48,242 bases of DNA, from the NCBI RefSeq assembly GCF_015352985.1, contig NZ_JACYXF010000050.1, positions 1 through 48,242 of the forward strand, in the 5' to 3' direction. The number at the start of each line of letters is the position of its first letter. The stretch's first letter is position 1. Below, in pieces: positions 1-6,906 of this stretch. The position numbers were made by a program, and so were the translations under genes. The notes beneath the pieces were generated by a model, which was not told the DNA's origin, ran no database searches, and saw nothing but the letters and a program-made list of their open reading frames with translations. Source of the DNA: Noviherbaspirillum malthae. GTDB lineage: Bacteria > Pseudomonadota > Gammaproteobacteria > Burkholderiales > Burkholderiaceae_D.

Positions 1-101
1 GCGAGTTGGTCCCACCCCTTCCCATCCCGAACAGGACCGTGAAACGACATCGCGCCGATGATAGTGCTGCAACCAGTGTGAAAGTAGGTAATCGTCAGGC
101 T
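1..101 (+). rRNA. rrf: 5S ribosomal RNA (5' end cut by window edge)
   Basis: The first ~100 bases match the body and 3' end of a betaproteobacterial 5S rRNA: the GTTGGTCCCACCCC block, CCCATCCCGAACAGG, GTGAAACGAC, CGCCGATGATAGTG and the closing GTGTGAAAGTAGGTAATCG then GTCAGGC. About 15 nt of the 5' end lie outside the window. It is the last gene of an rRNA operon read left to right, and a terminator hairpin follows 15 nt downstream. Confidence 0.95.
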
Positions 102-115
102 AGTTCTACCGCATC

Positions 116-152
116 AGCCCTGCCTCCATCCGGACGCAGGGCTGTTTGCTTT
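116..152 (+). terminator. Rho-independent terminator of the rRNA operon
   Basis: A perfect 8-bp stem, AGCCCTGC (116-123) with GCAGGGCT (136-143), closes a 12-nt loop and is followed by a T-rich run (GTTTGCTTT). It sits directly behind the 5S rRNA. Confidence 0.8.
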
Positions 153-342
153 GTGCCGACGGAAAGCGCGGCACATGCCCGAAGAAACTCGGGATTATCC
201 ATGGCAGCATCGGGCTGTCGCTATTTCAAGCGGACCGGTCCAGGCAAATATGCGATACTTACCGATTGGAAAAAATTTGAGCTGGGTTGTCCTGCTCGAA
301 TCTGAACGGTAGACATTCATATCAGCCTGGCACCCCAGTCGC

Positions 343-696
343 ATGGAATTGACTTCGACAATTGAACGCAGAAGATCCGTGCGGATACCCTTCGTTGTGC
401 CCGCAAAGATATTGCTTCCCGAGCTGCCGGTGATTCCAGTGCGGACGGTGGAAATTTCCCTTGGAGGTATTGGCATCGTCAGCGATAAGTCGATCGCTCC
501 AGATAGCGCATGCGCAGTTGCGTTTGAACTTCAGACTTTGCAGGAGCAAAGACGAATCAATATTTGGGGCATGGTCACCCATACCTCCAAACTGGATTCA
601 AATCTGTATCGCAGCGGGATCGCAATAGTCGACACCGATCCGGTCAGCCGGCATTTTCTTCGCATGTTCATCGAGGAACTGGTCGCATTCGACTAG
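343..696 (+). CDS. PilZ domain protein (c-di-GMP binding candidate)
   Basis: A 117-residue protein that is essentially one PilZ domain. The c-di-GMP contact motifs are visible: an arginine cluster near the N-terminus (ERRRSVRIPF, residues 8-17; RxxxR type) and the second motif in the form EISLGGIGI (residues 37-45; D/NxSxxG type, with E in place of D/N). Small stand-alone PilZ proteins act as c-di-GMP receptors affecting motility or polysaccharide production, but the output partner cannot be read from this locus. The gene stands alone between the rRNA operon and a convergent chromate transporter pair. A diguanylate cyclase lies far away in the same window (42678-44063); no direct link is implied. 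Confidence 0.85.
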   Translation: MELTSTIERRRSVRIPFVVPAKILLPELPVIPVRTVEISLGGIGIVSDKSIAPDSACAVAFELQTLQEQRRINIWGMVTHTSKLDSNLYRSGIAIVDTDPVSRHFLRMFIEELVAFD

Positions 697-697
697 T

Positions 698-728
698 CGC
701 CTTCCTTTCATTCATGCAAGGGAAGGCG
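698..728. terminator. Hairpin between convergent genes
   Basis: An 8-bp stem, CGCCTTCC (698-705) with GGAAGGCG (721-728), lies in the 105-nt gap between the PilZ gene and the end of the chromate transporter pair. There is no clear T-tract on either strand, so it is only a candidate bidirectional terminator. Confidence 0.4.
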
Positions 729-801
729 GCGCAAAAGTGAATGGCAGATCGCGGCGGCAGACATCGGCAGGCAGCCCTGGCTTGTCACCGGCGCTTGAGC
801 A

Positions 802-1392
802 TCAAAGCAGTCCCAAGCCGCCCAGCAGCGCGCCGAAGCCCAATAGAACCAGCAGATGTATCCTGGTCCTCCAGATGAGAACGGCGGACAGGATCGAAAT
901 CAGCCACAATTTCCATTCCCCCCCGACGGCGCCATGCGCGTTGGTATTGGCAAGCACCCAACTCGTCGCAAGCAGCAGGGCAATCACGATAGGACCCATG
1001 CCAACCTTGAAAGCGCGTACGGCGCGCAGTTCCCGATTGCGGTGTCCCCATTGTGCGGCGAGATAGGTGAGCGTCGTGCTCGGGAGCAGGATTCCTACCA
1101 TGGTGACCAGCATGCCCAGGAACGCGAGCGGCATGCCGCCGGCGTTCATGCCCACATTCCATCCCATCAGCGCAACGAAGAGCACATTCGGACCGGGTGC
1201 CGCCTGTGCAATTGCGATCGACGCATTGAACTGACTGGCAGTGAGCCAATGGTGTTCCTCGACGAGGTAGCGATGCATTTCACTGGTCGTCGAAATGGCT
1301 CCGCCGATGGACAGCATCGAAAGCAGGAGATAGTGTCCGAACAGGCTGAGCCAGTCGGTCCATTGAAGGTTGAGTACGAGTCCGCCGCTCAT
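802..1392 (-). CDS. Chromate transporter family protein, second half-size subunit
   Basis: A 196-residue hydrophobic protein of the short-chain CHR family. It starts MSGGLVLN and carries the family hallmarks of a glycine-rich first helix (LSIGGAISTTSEMHRYLVEE) and the AQAAPGPNVLF segment, equivalent to the PGPN signature. The start at 1392 is chosen because its ATG overlaps the stop of the upstream partner in an ATGA arrangement, which implies translational coupling. Such half-size pairs are thought to assemble as heterodimers equivalent to a full-length ChrA chromate/sulfate permease. No chrB or other chromate-resistance gene is adjacent, so chromate specificity is an inference from family only. 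Confidence 0.88.
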   Translation of the reverse strand: MSGGLVLNLQWTDWLSLFGHYLLLSMLSIGGAISTTSEMHRYLVEEHHWLTASQFNASIAIAQAAPGPNVLFVALMGWNVGMNAGGMPLAFLGMLVTMVGILLPSTTLTYLAAQWGHRNRELRAVRAFKVGMGPIVIALLLATSWVLANTNAHGAVGGEWKLWLISILSAVLIWRTRIHLLVLLGFGALLGGLGLL

Positions 1393-1964
1393 GATTTGAT
1401 CTTGTGATAGGTCAGGAAGCAGGACAGGCCTCCGAATACTGGCAGCACCACATAGAGCGGCCAGCGAAAAGCGGCGATCACGATCAGGGTCAAAACGCAA
1501 AACACGATGGCGAGGACGTGGCCCAGAGGATGGGTTTTGAGGGTGCTGGCCAGCCTCAGGCCGCTTGCTCCTATCAGTCCGGCGGCCACGGCGCCCATGC
1601 CGCGCAGTGCACCTGCGATTCCGGGGTGATCCGCCACGTGGGCATAGATGATTGCCAGCAGGAGGAGGAGCATCAACGGCACGATCAGCATTCCCGCAAG
1701 CGCGGCAAGCGCACCCCGCAGGCCGAAATAGCGGCCGCCGATTACAAGCGCCAGGTTGACGACATTCGGGCCCGGCATGATCTGGGCGACCGCCCACTCC
1801 TCCACAAATTCCTCCCTGGTCAGCCACTTCTTTTTTTCCACCAGGTTCTGCTGAACGACTGCAAGAACACCTCCGAATCCCTGCAGCGCAAGAAGCGTGA
1901 ACGAGATAAAGAGATCCGCCAACGAACGTGGCTGGGGGCGCGGTTGCGCGGTGCTGGTATTCAT
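1389..1964 (-). CDS. Chromate transporter family protein, first half-size subunit
   Basis: A 191-residue membrane protein of the short-chain CHR family, first gene of the pair. It has the expected N-terminal LADLFISFTLLALQGFGG helix and the signature AQIMPGPNVVNLA (residues ~60-72). Several further hydrophobic stretches (for example MLIVPLMLLLLLAIIYAHV) are consistent with about five to six membrane spans. Its TGA overlaps the ATG of the downstream half-subunit by 4 nt. The two proteins are similar in their first ~80 residues, as expected for duplicated halves inserting in opposite orientation. The N-terminal proline/serine-rich ~14 residues are not conserved family sequence. Confidence 0.88.
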   Translation of the reverse strand: MNTSTAQPRPQPRSLADLFISFTLLALQGFGGVLAVVQQNLVEKKKWLTREEFVEEWAVAQIMPGPNVVNLALVIGGRYFGLRGALAALAGMLIVPLMLLLLLAIIYAHVADHPGIAGALRGMGAVAAGLIGASGLRLASTLKTHPLGHVLAIVFCVLTLIVIAAFRWPLYVVLPVFGGLSCFLTYHKIKS

Positions 1965-2108
1965 GGATGACGCATGTGGCTTGCGGTGGCAGACCGGCTA
2001 TTTTACTCAATCGCCGGCGAGCAGGTTGCCCGACAAGTCCACAGGCGTTTCCAATTGCTTGACGGCGGCACCGTCAGCCTGTGCGGTGAATCCACCGGAC
2101 CGAGCTAA

Positions 2109-2879
2109 TCAAGACATGCGTCCCGGGTTCATCGCCTTGCTTGCGTAATGCGGCGAAGGCGCTCTCGGCGCGGCAGGTGCTGCAGGAGTAATGGATGATA
2201 GTTGGGATATGGCTGCGGCATCAGAATCTTGCGTCGAATACAGCCAGCCGAAGAAGCAAGTGGAAGCGAGGCCTCCGCAAAATTGAGCAAATACAAAGCC
2301 CGGTACGTCGCTTAGCCGAATGCCAACGGCAGACGCGGTAGCGGCTTTGGCAAGAGTAATGGCAGGGTTGGTAAATGCCGAGGAAGGCGTGAACCAGAAA
2401 GCTGCAATGACATAGCACGCCACCGCAAACGGGCCGATGCCGGTTCTTTGCCGGGTGCTTCCGATGCAGACGCCGATCAAACCAAATGTCGCAATGAACT
2501 CGCTTGCCCACTGCGTGGTATCGGAGCGTGCAATCGCCGCCGCTTCAAAAAGCGCCGCACCGAACATCACATGGGCTGCCGCCACGCCCGCAAAGGCGCC
2601 AATGCACTGGACGCCGACATAAGCCGCTGCCAGCGAAGGAGAAATGTTCCCTTGGCATGATTCAGACAAGGTGAGTACAGGGTTGAAGTGAGCGCCCGAA
2701 ACCTTTCCGAAACAGGAGATCAGTGCGAACAGCCCGAAGCCGCAGGCAAGCGCGCTGGATAAAAGCGCCGCAGAGGGGCTGCTGCCCAGGCGCTGGGACA
2801 TCATGCATGAACCGATCGACATTGCCGCCAATAGCGCGGTTCCCACTCCCTCGGCTGCAAGTTGCCTTTGTATCGTCAT
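2109..2879 (-). CDS. MIP/aquaporin family channel
   Basis: A 256-residue inner-membrane channel with two hemichannel motifs: HFNPV (N66-P67-V68) and FTNPAIT (N171-P172-A173). Six hydrophobic segments fit the aquaporin fold. In classical aquaporins the second motif continues NPAR and its arginine forms the selectivity filter; here it reads NPAI, so the pore is probably not a strict water channel. Aquaporins with NPA-V/I are known among proteins linked to arsenite or other neutral solutes, but no ars genes are nearby, so the substrate is unknown. The ATG at 2879 is preferred over an upstream frame extension because AGGACGG lies just ahead of it and the extension (residues CASASHRIRTE) is not channel-like. 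The C-terminal ~35 residues are a Pro/Ala tail. Confidence 0.85.
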   Translation of the reverse strand: MTIQRQLAAEGVGTALLAAMSIGSCMMSQRLGSSPSAALLSSALACGFGLFALISCFGKVSGAHFNPVLTLSESCQGNISPSLAAAYVGVQCIGAFAGVAAAHVMFGAALFEAAAIARSDTTQWASEFIATFGLIGVCIGSTRQRTGIGPFAVACYVIAAFWFTPSSAFTNPAITLAKAATASAVGIRLSDVPGFVFAQFCGGLASTCFFGWLYSTQDSDAAAISQLSSITPAAPAAPRAPSPHYASKAMNPGRMS

Positions 2880-3046
2880 TTCCGTCCTGATCCGATGCGA
2901 TGCACTTGCGCATCTCCATCCCGTGAAAATGCGCTGCGGCACAGATGCTAATCGCTAAGGCAGGTCTTGATAAGTTGAACGGCGATCTTTTCAGCCGGTA
3001 CTTCAGGTATCGAAGCCAACGGCAGGGCATCATCTCGGCAGGCGGT

Positions 3047-3850
3047 TCAGGGCGATTGTTCCGGCGCTGATGCATGGCAGCAGGAGCCGGAAGCAGCCGC
3101 TGGCTTGCGCAGCGGGTCGGCATCGTAACGGTCGTGATGGCGGAACCAGTCCATCGCATGGACCGGATTATGTTCGTCGCGGCCTTTGGGCGTCAGGTCC
3201 AGCAGCTGGTACGTACCCATCATCACTTCCACACTGCGTCCATAGGTCGAATAGGTATGAAAGACTGTACCTGCCTCGTCCTTGACAAACAGGCTGATCC
3301 CGGGAGCTTCCTCGCTGGGGAAAGGCTGCATGCGGTAGTTGTAGGGCAACTGACCCCTCGCTCGCTCCTCGTCTGTAAAGCTGACGCCGAAGTCGTAGTT
3401 GAAGTCGCTGCCATGCGATGACACCCATTGGAAACGCCAGCCCATGCGATGGCGAAAGCGTTCGATTCCGGGTAACGTCGCTCTCGATACAACGACCAGC
3501 GTGACATCGCGCTGCGGCAGGTGCATGTTCATGCCATCGATATGGTCGGCCATGTAGGAGCAGCTGGGGCAGCCCTGTTCCCATCCCGGCCCGAACATGA
3601 AGTGCTGCATCAGCAGCTGGCTGCGCCCGTCAAACAAACCGGGGAGCATGCGCCGGCCTTCGGGGCCCTCGAAGGCATAGCGCTTGTCGATGCGCACCCA
3701 GGGCAGGGCGCGGCGCTCCCTGGCGATCTCGTCATGCAGGCGCGTCAGCTCCTTCTCGCGCGCCAGCAGCCTCTTGCGTTCGGCCAGCCACCTGTCCGGC
3801 GATACGACTTCGTGGCCGATCCCGGTAATATCAGTCATCGTGGAATGCAT
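3047..3850 (-). CDS. DUF899 family thioredoxin-like protein
   Basis: A 267-residue soluble protein matching the DUF899 family. It has an N-terminal basic/coiled stretch (SPDRWLAERKRLLAREKE, ~residues 17-34), the FEGPEGRRMLPGLFDGR segment, and the core FGPGWEQGCPSCSYMAD with a CxxC-type pair (GCPSCSY). This is followed by the conserved VSRATLPGIERF and SSHGSDFNYDFGV blocks. The family is annotated as thioredoxin-like and is often found beside small redox or stress genes; no biochemical role is established. The C-terminal ~25 residues (after DADPLRKPA) are low-complexity and contain CCH. The start at 3850 follows GGGAGC; an in-frame ATG four codons later is equally possible. Confidence 0.85.
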   Translation of the reverse strand: MHSTMTDITGIGHEVVSPDRWLAERKRLLAREKELTRLHDEIARERRALPWVRIDKRYAFEGPEGRRMLPGLFDGRSQLLMQHFMFGPGWEQGCPSCSYMADHIDGMNMHLPQRDVTLVVVSRATLPGIERFRHRMGWRFQWVSSHGSDFNYDFGVSFTDEERARGQLPYNYRMQPFPSEEAPGISLFVKDEAGTVFHTYSTYGRSVEVMMGTYQLLDLTPKGRDEHNPVHAMDWFRHHDRYDADPLRKPAAASGSCCHASAPEQSP

Positions 3851-4045
3851 GGAAAGCTCCCTGATTCGAAAGGCCGTGCGTGCGCCATGCGCCGCCCCCT
3901 GCGTATCGGATGCGGACGAGCGGTTTTCAGGTCGGTTGGACGGCGGTGGACGTCAGGTGGGCAAATTTTGTGCTTCGGGTGAAGGACCCAAGTCACCTTT
4001 GGGACGCCGCACCGCGCGAACTCTTCCGCTTGCACCGCCGCCGCA

Positions 4046-4603
4046 TTAGAAGAGATCGCCGCCGTCCGACTCGAGGCCGCTGACGCCGGTATCGCGCGGC
4101 ATTTCAAGCCGTTCGAGCACGGTCCCGTTCTGCGGATCGATTCGGCGTATATCGCTTTCCTCGCCTTCCCAGGTTCCGTGCCAAAGCTCGCCATCGACCC
4201 ATGTTACCCCGGTGACAAAGCGGCTGGATTCGATGGTTCGCCGGATGGCGCCTGTATCGGGATCGATCTGGTGGATCTTGCGGTCGCGATATTGGCCCAC
4301 CCACAGGCTTCCCTCCGCCCAGGTCAGTCCGGAATCGTTTCCCTGGCCGGGAGCCGGAATCGATGCCACCACGGCACCCGTACGGGGATCAATCTTGTCG
4401 ATGCGTGTTTCAGCGATCTGATAGAGGTAGGTGCCGTCGAACGCGGTGCCGGCGTCGCAGGCACAGTCGAGGGTACGCGCGGGTTCGCCGCTTGCGGGAT
4501 CGAAGGCAACCAGCCTGGTCCCGGTTGCGGCCCACACACGGCGGCCATCGTGAGTGACGCCGTGTATGCTGGCGGCGCCGTCGAAGGGACCGTACTCGCG
4601 CAC
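4046..4603 (-). CDS. Beta-propeller protein, glutamine cyclotransferase/YncE-like (start uncertain)
   Basis: A repeated-blade protein. Motifs such as VTHDGRRVWAATGTRLVAFD, DPRTGAVVASIPAPGQ, EGSLWVGQYRDRKIHQID and DGELWHGTWEGEESDIRRID recur every ~40 residues with W/G and ID-P signatures, as in SMP-30/glutamine cyclotransferase-like propellers. No signal peptide is seen. The first usable start codon is a GTG at 4603, but the reading frame stays open upstream and encodes what look like genuine family residues (AEIV before REYGPF). A strong AAGGAGG ribosome site lies at 4665-4671 with no ATG, GTG or TTG behind it; see the separate entry. The protein as given is 185 aa. It is co-oriented with the upstream HTH regulator (start 5899), 100 nt away from its end. 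Confidence 0.7.
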   Translation of the reverse strand: MREYGPFDGAASIHGVTHDGRRVWAATGTRLVAFDPASGEPARTLDCACDAGTAFDGTYLYQIAETRIDKIDPRTGAVVASIPAPGQGNDSGLTWAEGSLWVGQYRDRKIHQIDPDTGAIRRTIESSRFVTGVTWVDGELWHGTWEGEESDIRRIDPQNGTVLERLEMPRDTGVSGLESDGGDLF

Positions 4604-4654
4604 GATTTCGGCTTGTTTCGTCGTTGCCTGCTGATGGTTTCTTCCGGTCTTGCT

Positions 4655-4671
4655 GATGATCGTTCCTCCTT
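4655..4671 (-). promoter_or_regulatory. Strong ribosome-binding site facing only ATC codons
   Basis: On the minus strand AAGGAGG (plus 4665-4671) is followed after 4 nt and 7 nt by two in-frame ATC codons (4660-4658 and 4657-4655), then an open frame joining the propeller gene without a stop. No conventional start occurs until the GTG at 4603, 20 codons later. Either ATC is used as a rare start, or the true ATG was altered by mutation or sequencing error. Confidence 0.5.
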
Positions 4672-4705
4672 GGAGCGCGCCTCAAATTGGCGTCGCAAGG
4701 CAACT

Positions 4706-5899
4706 TTAACCAATCGGCAGACCAGGAGGGAGTAACAATATCGTCGTGAATCCAGCCAGCGGCGGCGCCAGCCACCGGCGCGCTCTCGCCTGTCCCACCG
4801 CGCGAACCCGGCCGTCGGCCTCCAGCGCCGCAAGTGCGCGCTGGACGGTACGCTGGCTTTCGCCCAAGGCCAGCGCCAGGGCGGATGTCGACCAGGCGGT
4901 GCCATCGGCCAGCAGCGCCAGCAAAGAGGCCTGGTCGTCATCGACGGGCGGAGCCAGCAGGACGATCGTGCGGTCGTCCTGGGCTTTCAGCGCGAATCCC
5001 CGAGGCGTCGCTTCGATGCTTGCGAGACCGGTGACGAGCGAGCGCAGGCGGCCGATCTCGACTCGCAGGCGCGCACGGTGAGATTCGTCGGGATGCTGCG
5101 TACGGAAGGCGGATGCAATCAACGCGTCGCGGCCGGCATCGCCTGGCCATGCTTGGGCAAGCGCCCGTGCCAGCGAGAACAGGACCGGGCGGCGTGCCAG
5201 CGCCAGCCACGCGGCGCCGGTGCCCAGCCTGTGGCGGCAGGCATCGACTACCAGTGCGCCGGAGCCGAGAAGCGCCGAGACTTCGTCCAGGCGAAGCACC
5301 TGTTCCTCGCCGGCCTTGATGCGCCGCGCCGCAGGACGTTCGAGAGCCGCTTCGACCTCTGCAACTTCGGCCAGAAGCGCTGGTATGCCGGCACGGACGG
5401 CCGCTTCGCGCGCGCGTGCAAGGGAATTGCGTGCCTGATCGATGTACAGCGAACGCAGCGACAGTTCCGCCCAAAGAAGTTCGGCCACTGCCGCAAACAA
5501 CGGCCGCAGCTTCCGTGTTTCCAGGCGCGCCAGCATGGTCGCTGCATCGCCAAGACGTCCGAACAGCAGGAGGCGGCGTACCGCAATGAGATGCGCATGC
5601 AGCGCGTTGGACTGGTCGGCATGCGCTTCAAGCGTGGCAGCCGCCGCCGACAGCGCACGCGGCGAACCGCCGAAGTCGCGCATGGCCAGCGCCACCTCGG
5701 CATCCGCAACGACGCATCGCGCACGCGCCAGCTCCTCATGGCTGCCGAAGCCGCGGGCGGCACGCCGGAGAAGTTCGCGGGCACGCGCATGTTCGCCCAG
5801 CTGAGCCATGGCGATGCCGCGCAGGGCGATCCGCTTGAGCGCGCCGAGCGGATCGCCGACAGTGAGTGCCCGCGCGGAGGCGGTAATCAGGGAATCCAT
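4706..5899 (-). CDS. Helix-turn-helix transcriptional regulator with TPR-like N-terminal region
   Basis: A 397-residue, Ala/Leu/Arg-rich protein. Residues ~15-190 consist of helical repeats resembling TPR hairpins (GDPLGALKRIALRGIAMAQLGE, ARARELLRRAARG, LGDAATMLARLETR, LYIDQARNSLARAREAAV). The C-terminal ~120 residues contain a winged-helix-like segment, TSALALALGESQRTVQRALAAL, followed by EADGRVRAVGQARARRW. This fits a DNA-binding regulator whose helical part receives a signal. It lies directly upstream of the beta-propeller gene on the same strand and may control or be co-transcribed with it. A (GGTCA)n tract lies 24 nt upstream of its start. Family assignment is from architecture, not a named motif. 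Confidence 0.7.
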   Translation of the reverse strand: MDSLITASARALTVGDPLGALKRIALRGIAMAQLGEHARARELLRRAARGFGSHEELARARCVVADAEVALAMRDFGGSPRALSAAAATLEAHADQSNALHAHLIAVRRLLLFGRLGDAATMLARLETRKLRPLFAAVAELLWAELSLRSLYIDQARNSLARAREAAVRAGIPALLAEVAEVEAALERPAARRIKAGEEQVLRLDEVSALLGSGALVVDACRHRLGTGAAWLALARRPVLFSLARALAQAWPGDAGRDALIASAFRTQHPDESHRARLRVEIGRLRSLVTGLASIEATPRGFALKAQDDRTIVLLAPPVDDDQASLLALLADGTAWSTSALALALGESQRTVQRALAALEADGRVRAVGQARARRWLAPPLAGFTTILLLPPGLPIG

Positions 5900-5923
5900 G
5901 GCGACAGCTTACACCGCCGGCCC

Positions 5924-5950
5924 GGTCAGGTCAGGTCAGGTCAGGTCAGG
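5924..5950. repeat. Pentanucleotide tandem repeat (GGTCA)5.4
   Basis: Five full copies of GGTCA plus GG run without interruption from 5924 to 5950, between the start of the HTH regulator (5899) and the end of the SDR gene (6034). It lies where the promoter or leader of the regulator would be, so copy-number change could alter expression. Confidence 0.9.
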
Positions 5951-6033
5951 GTCGGGTTTGCGGCCTCGAGCTTTGCAACGTCGCGTGCCAGCATGGAATG
6001 CGCAGCTGCATGCGTTATTGCTCGCAATCGAAA

Positions 6034-6819
6034 TCAGACTTTCATGCCCGGCAGATTGAGCGATGCGGTGTTGCCGCCGTCGACCGGCAAGGCTTGGCCG
6101 GTGACATAGCTGGCGTCATCGCTGGCAAGAAAGGCGATCACGGCGGCGACTTCTTCCGGCCGGCCGTAGCGCCGCAGTTCGCAGCGCGATCCCAGCTTGT
6201 CTTCCTTCTGCGCGGCGCGGGCGCGTTCGAATACCGGCGCCGTCATGCCGGTCTCGATCAGGCCGGGACAGACGGCATTGACGCGTACGTTCGCCGCGCC
6301 GAGATCACAGGCGCTGGTCATGGTGAGATTGATGATGGCTGCCTTGGATGCGCTGTAAGCGTTGCCGCCGGCACCGGAACGGATGCCTGCCACCGAAGCG
6401 GTATTGACAACGGCGCCGCTGCCCTGATCGCGCATGATGCGCGCCGCATGCTTCGTGAAATGCACGGCGCCCATGATATTGACCGCAATGATCTGCTGCC
6501 AGACGGCGGTGTTGGTCTCCGTGATCGGAGAGTAGTCGCCGCCGGAGATGCCCGCGTTGTTGCACAGGGCATCGATGCGGCCGAAGCGCTTGAACACCTC
6601 GCCAACGCAGTGCTCGACCTGCGCCTCGTCCGCGATGTCAAGAGCGCTGAACCAGACCCTGGAAGCATCGCCGAGCTGTTCCGCCACTTGGGCGAGGGCT
6701 TCCTGATTGCGATCCACCAGGGCCACGGCCGCCCCTTCGCTGAAAAGCCGCTGCGCCGTCGCCCTGCCGATGCCGCTTGCGGCGCCGGTGATGATCGCTA
6801 CCTTGCTGTCGAATCGCAT
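6034..6819 (-). CDS. SDR family oxidoreductase
   Basis: A 261-residue classical short-chain dehydrogenase. Cofactor motif TGAASGIG (residues ~11-18), the NNAG motif in CNNAGISGGD (~87-96), catalytic serine in NTASVAG and the YSASK active-site Tyr-Lys are all present, as is the C-terminal GQALPVDGG typical of the family. An acidic residue after the second strand (VDRNQEA) suggests NAD(H) rather than NADP(H) preference. It sits 87 nt downstream of an acyl-CoA ligase on the same strand, so the two probably act in one degradation or acyl-modification pathway. The substrate cannot be specified. Confidence 0.92.
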   Translation of the reverse strand: MRFDSKVAIITGAASGIGRATAQRLFSEGAAVALVDRNQEALAQVAEQLGDASRVWFSALDIADEAQVEHCVGEVFKRFGRIDALCNNAGISGGDYSPITETNTAVWQQIIAVNIMGAVHFTKHAARIMRDQGSGAVVNTASVAGIRSGAGGNAYSASKAAIINLTMTSACDLGAANVRVNAVCPGLIETGMTAPVFERARAAQKEDKLGSRCELRRYGRPEEVAAVIAFLASDDASYVTGQALPVDGGNTASLNLPGMKV

Positions 6820-6906
6820 GCTGTCTCCACCTTCTGCTGTTGTTGTTCGGATCTGCGCCCGTTGATCGGCAATGCCCGCCTTGCCATTGCAGGCTTTCCA
6901 GGCACG

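Noticed and set aside
802..2010. A single 402-codon frame spanning both chromate transporter genes
   Set aside because: Only its last 196 codons are transporter sequence; the first half is an out-of-frame shadow of the upstream subunit. The ATGA-overlapping two-gene reading explains everything.
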